Below are positions 62,667-64,000 of a stretch of DNA of 64,000 nucleotides, one piece after another. The stretch is from the NCBI RefSeq assembly GCF_001262505.1, contig NZ_KQ410737.1:1-64000 (forward strand), read 5' to 3'. The notes under the pieces were generated by a model that saw nothing but the letters and a program-made list of their open reading frames with translations, had not been told where the DNA came from and ran no database searches. Numbering within the stretch: the stretch's first letter is position 1; each line of letters begins with the position of its first letter. The translations under genes and the position numbers were made by a program. Source of the DNA: Shinella sp. SUS2 (GTDB lineage Bacteria > Pseudomonadota > Alphaproteobacteria > Rhizobiales > Rhizobiaceae).

Positions 62667-62849
62667 ATGGTGCTGAAATTGCTGAGATCATTCTGCTCCG
62701 ACCGCGCCGGCGGCACGGCTATCGAATACGGGCTCCTGCTGACGCTGATCTCGATTGGCCTGCTGGCAGGTCTCGAAGCCTTCAGCGGCGGCCTCTCGAA
62801 CACCCTCACCACGATCTCGAACAGTATGGATTCCGCCGGCAAGGGCTAG
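62667..62849 (+). CDS. Flp family type IVb pilin
   Basis: A 60-residue prepilin-like peptide. It has a short basic leader, the motif GGTAIEYGLLLTLISIG (the Glu of the TAIEYGL motif is present) and one hydrophobic helix, the Flp/Fap pilin pattern. No prepilin peptidase, secretin or TadA gene is in the window, so the assembly machinery must be elsewhere. Confidence 0.85.
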   Translation: MVLKLLRSFCSDRAGGTAIEYGLLLTLISIGLLAGLEAFSGGLSNTLTTISNSMDSAGKG

Positions 62850-62854
62850 CCGGA

Positions 62855-63724
62855 TCAGTCAGAACCGCCTTGCTTCAGAGCATCGGCGAGGCGCATCGTC
62901 GCAGAACCGGGTTTCAACGGCTTCTGCTGGCTTTCGTGCGGTGCCCAGCCCGATACGTAGATGATCGAAAAACTCGCGCGGATACGCCCGTCCGGATCGG
63001 AGAACCGTTCCGCGTAAAGCTCCGCCGCGCGCAGGAACGTGCCGCGCGTCAGCGGCCGGCGGCTGCGGCCGGCGAGTGGATTGGCCATGCCCATGGCCCG
63101 CAGGTCCTTCATCAGCGGAAAGATCGAGTCGTAGCGCACCGTATAGGTCTCCCGGTCCGTCACCGGCAGGGCGAAGCCACCACGCTGCAGAAGCGCGCCG
63201 ACATCGCGCACATCCGGGAAGGGAATGACCCGCGGGCTCGCCCCACCCATGATTTCGCTTTCCGCCGCAAGCAGCACCTCGCGCAGTTCCTGCAGGGTGC
63301 CACTGCCCGGGATGGCCGCAAGAAACAGCCCGTCCGGCTTCAACGCGCGGCGGATCTGCACGAAGACGCCCGGTGTGTCGTTGGTGAGGTGCAGCGCCAG
63401 CGGCGAGACGATGAGGTTGGCCGATTGCGGCTCCAGCGGCACCGTTTCGAGCGGGGAAACCATCAGCGCCTCGTCCGGCGCCGCAAACCGTGCATCGCTC
63501 TCCACCCGCTCCATTGCGTCCACTTTACCCGTCGCGACGATCGCCCGCGCCGTAGCCCCCGTGTGGCCGTGCAGCTCGACCGCCCGCTCGAACCGGCGCT
63601 CGATGACACTGAGCCTTTCGGCAAGTTCCCGCGCCACCACGTCGAGCAGGAAATCCGCCGGCTGGCCGGCAAGCGCGCGCCGCCGGTTCGTGTCGATCAG
63701 GGATTGGTCGAAGAGCGTTTCCAT
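62855..63724 (-). CDS. SAM-dependent methyltransferase (BioC/NDUFAF5-like)
   Basis: A 289-residue methyltransferase-domain protein of the BioC/NDUFAF5-like group, common next to comF in alphaproteobacteria. The N-terminus (FDQSLIDTNRRRAL) and IRRALKPDGLFLAAIPG are typical of this group. Role is uncertain; NDUFAF5 hydroxylates a complex I subunit, so it may act in respiratory assembly. The ATG is at 63724. It is divergent from comF. Confidence 0.8.
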   Translation of the reverse strand: METLFDQSLIDTNRRRALAGQPADFLLDVVARELAERLSVIERRFERAVELHGHTGATARAIVATGKVDAMERVESDARFAAPDEALMVSPLETVPLEPQSANLIVSPLALHLTNDTPGVFVQIRRALKPDGLFLAAIPGSGTLQELREVLLAAESEIMGGASPRVIPFPDVRDVGALLQRGGFALPVTDRETYTVRYDSIFPLMKDLRAMGMANPLAGRSRRPLTRGTFLRAAELYAERFSDPDGRIRASFSIIYVSGWAPHESQQKPLKPGSATMRLADALKQGGSD

Positions 63725-63786
63725 GGGAGAGGTCCAGTTCGCAATTCCATTCGCTTTGGCCGCTTGCACCGACTATTGTCAACCGC

Positions 63787-64000
63787 ATGGGCGAAATCGA
63801 GGCCGAAACAACGCCGGCAGTCCCGCTCCGGCTGGCCCTCGTCCGTCGGCTGCGCGATCTTGCGGACGGCGCCCTCGACCTCGTCTATCCGCCGGCCTGC
63901 GCCGGCTGCGGCGTGCTGCTCGGCAGCCGCGCAAGCCTCTGCCCGCACTGCTGGTTGAAGCTCGCCCTGATCGAACGCCCCTATTGCGAGGTGCTCGGCA
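63787..64000 (+). CDS. ComF family protein, 5' part only
   Basis: The first 71 codons of a ComF-type phosphoribosyltransferase-like protein. LVYPPACAGCG and LCPHCW provide the N-terminal zinc-ribbon cysteines seen in the family. The C-terminal PRTase domain lies beyond the window edge. The pairing with the divergent methyltransferase is conserved in rhizobia. Confidence 0.85.
   Translation, partial: MGEIEAETTPAVPLRLALVRRLRDLADGALDLVYPPACAGCGVLLGSRASLCPHCWLKLALIERPYCEVLG

Noticed and set aside
1..64000. CRISPR array, prophage, toxin-antitoxin pair or origin of replication
   Set aside because: No regularly spaced repeats, phage structural genes, paired toxin-antitoxin genes or DnaA-box clusters were seen.

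Overview
The window is chromosomal DNA of a high-GC alphaproteobacterium, almost certainly Rhizobiaceae (Sinorhizobium/Ensifer, Rhizobium, Shinella group). The evidence is the gene content and order: aroK-aroB next to a CorC-like gene, bolA, a C-terminal J-domain gene and cobS-cobT; ftsE-ftsX facing hpt; a TIGR02302 gene beside lysA and argH; and secA, a parvulin, argJ, a GNAT gene and mutT in a row. Start codons include several GTG/TTG with good Shine-Dalgarno sites. Most of the window is densely packed core genome.

Layout. 0.3-6.5 kb: cell envelope and lipid genes (M23 endopeptidase, L,D-transpeptidase, TusA, AccA, XerD). 6.5-14.4 kb: shikimate genes aroK/aroB, a CorC-like CBS protein, BolA, a J-domain protein, the aerobic cobaltochelatase subunits CobS/CobT and an exported phytase-esterase-like protein. 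14.4-23.7 kb: queuosine-precursor transporter, L28, DUF3108, a DMT exporter, cupin, GloB, a methyltransferase, TyrC, DUF2125, ChaC-like, PlsC and YdcF. 23.8-31.8 kb: FtsX/FtsE, a DUF3426-like protein, Hpt, a CpdR-like receiver, a very large TIGR02302 membrane protein, LysA and LptM. 31.9-43.5 kb: ArgH, TlpA, a complete sulfate ABC operon (sbp-cysT-cysW-cysA), 3-hydroxybutyryl-CoA dehydrogenase, EtfBA, rhomboid protease, PduO-type adenosyltransferase, a twin-TM protein and an SDR. 43.6-47.5 kb: BrkB-like protein, GluQRS, AlkA-like glycosylase, HNH nuclease and DsbB.

47.7-51.1 kb is the only accessory-looking stretch. A tRNA-Leu(CAA) is followed by a 386-bp decayed IS3-type element, then loosely spaced small genes that I do not recognise: 102 aa, a 35-aa lipoprotein too short for usual ORF calling, a 157-aa Asn-rich protein and a 110-aa membrane protein. 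A BON-domain gene follows. Two of these small genes carry sequences matching the alphaproteobacterial general-stress (EcfG/RpoE2) promoter.

51.2-64 kb returns to core genes: an acyl-CoA synthetase, an acetyltransferase plus flippase pair probably for a surface polysaccharide, SecA, parvulin, ArgJ, GNAT, MutT, a solo Flp pilin, a methyltransferase and the start of ComF, which runs off the window.

I did not find a clear new defence or biosynthetic system, CRISPR array, prophage or origin. The best leads are the stress-promoter small genes, the CorC-like protein whose CNNM membrane domain is absent, the duplicated FWKFW motif on the L,D-transpeptidase, structured leaders, and nested palindromes inside the sulfate operon.
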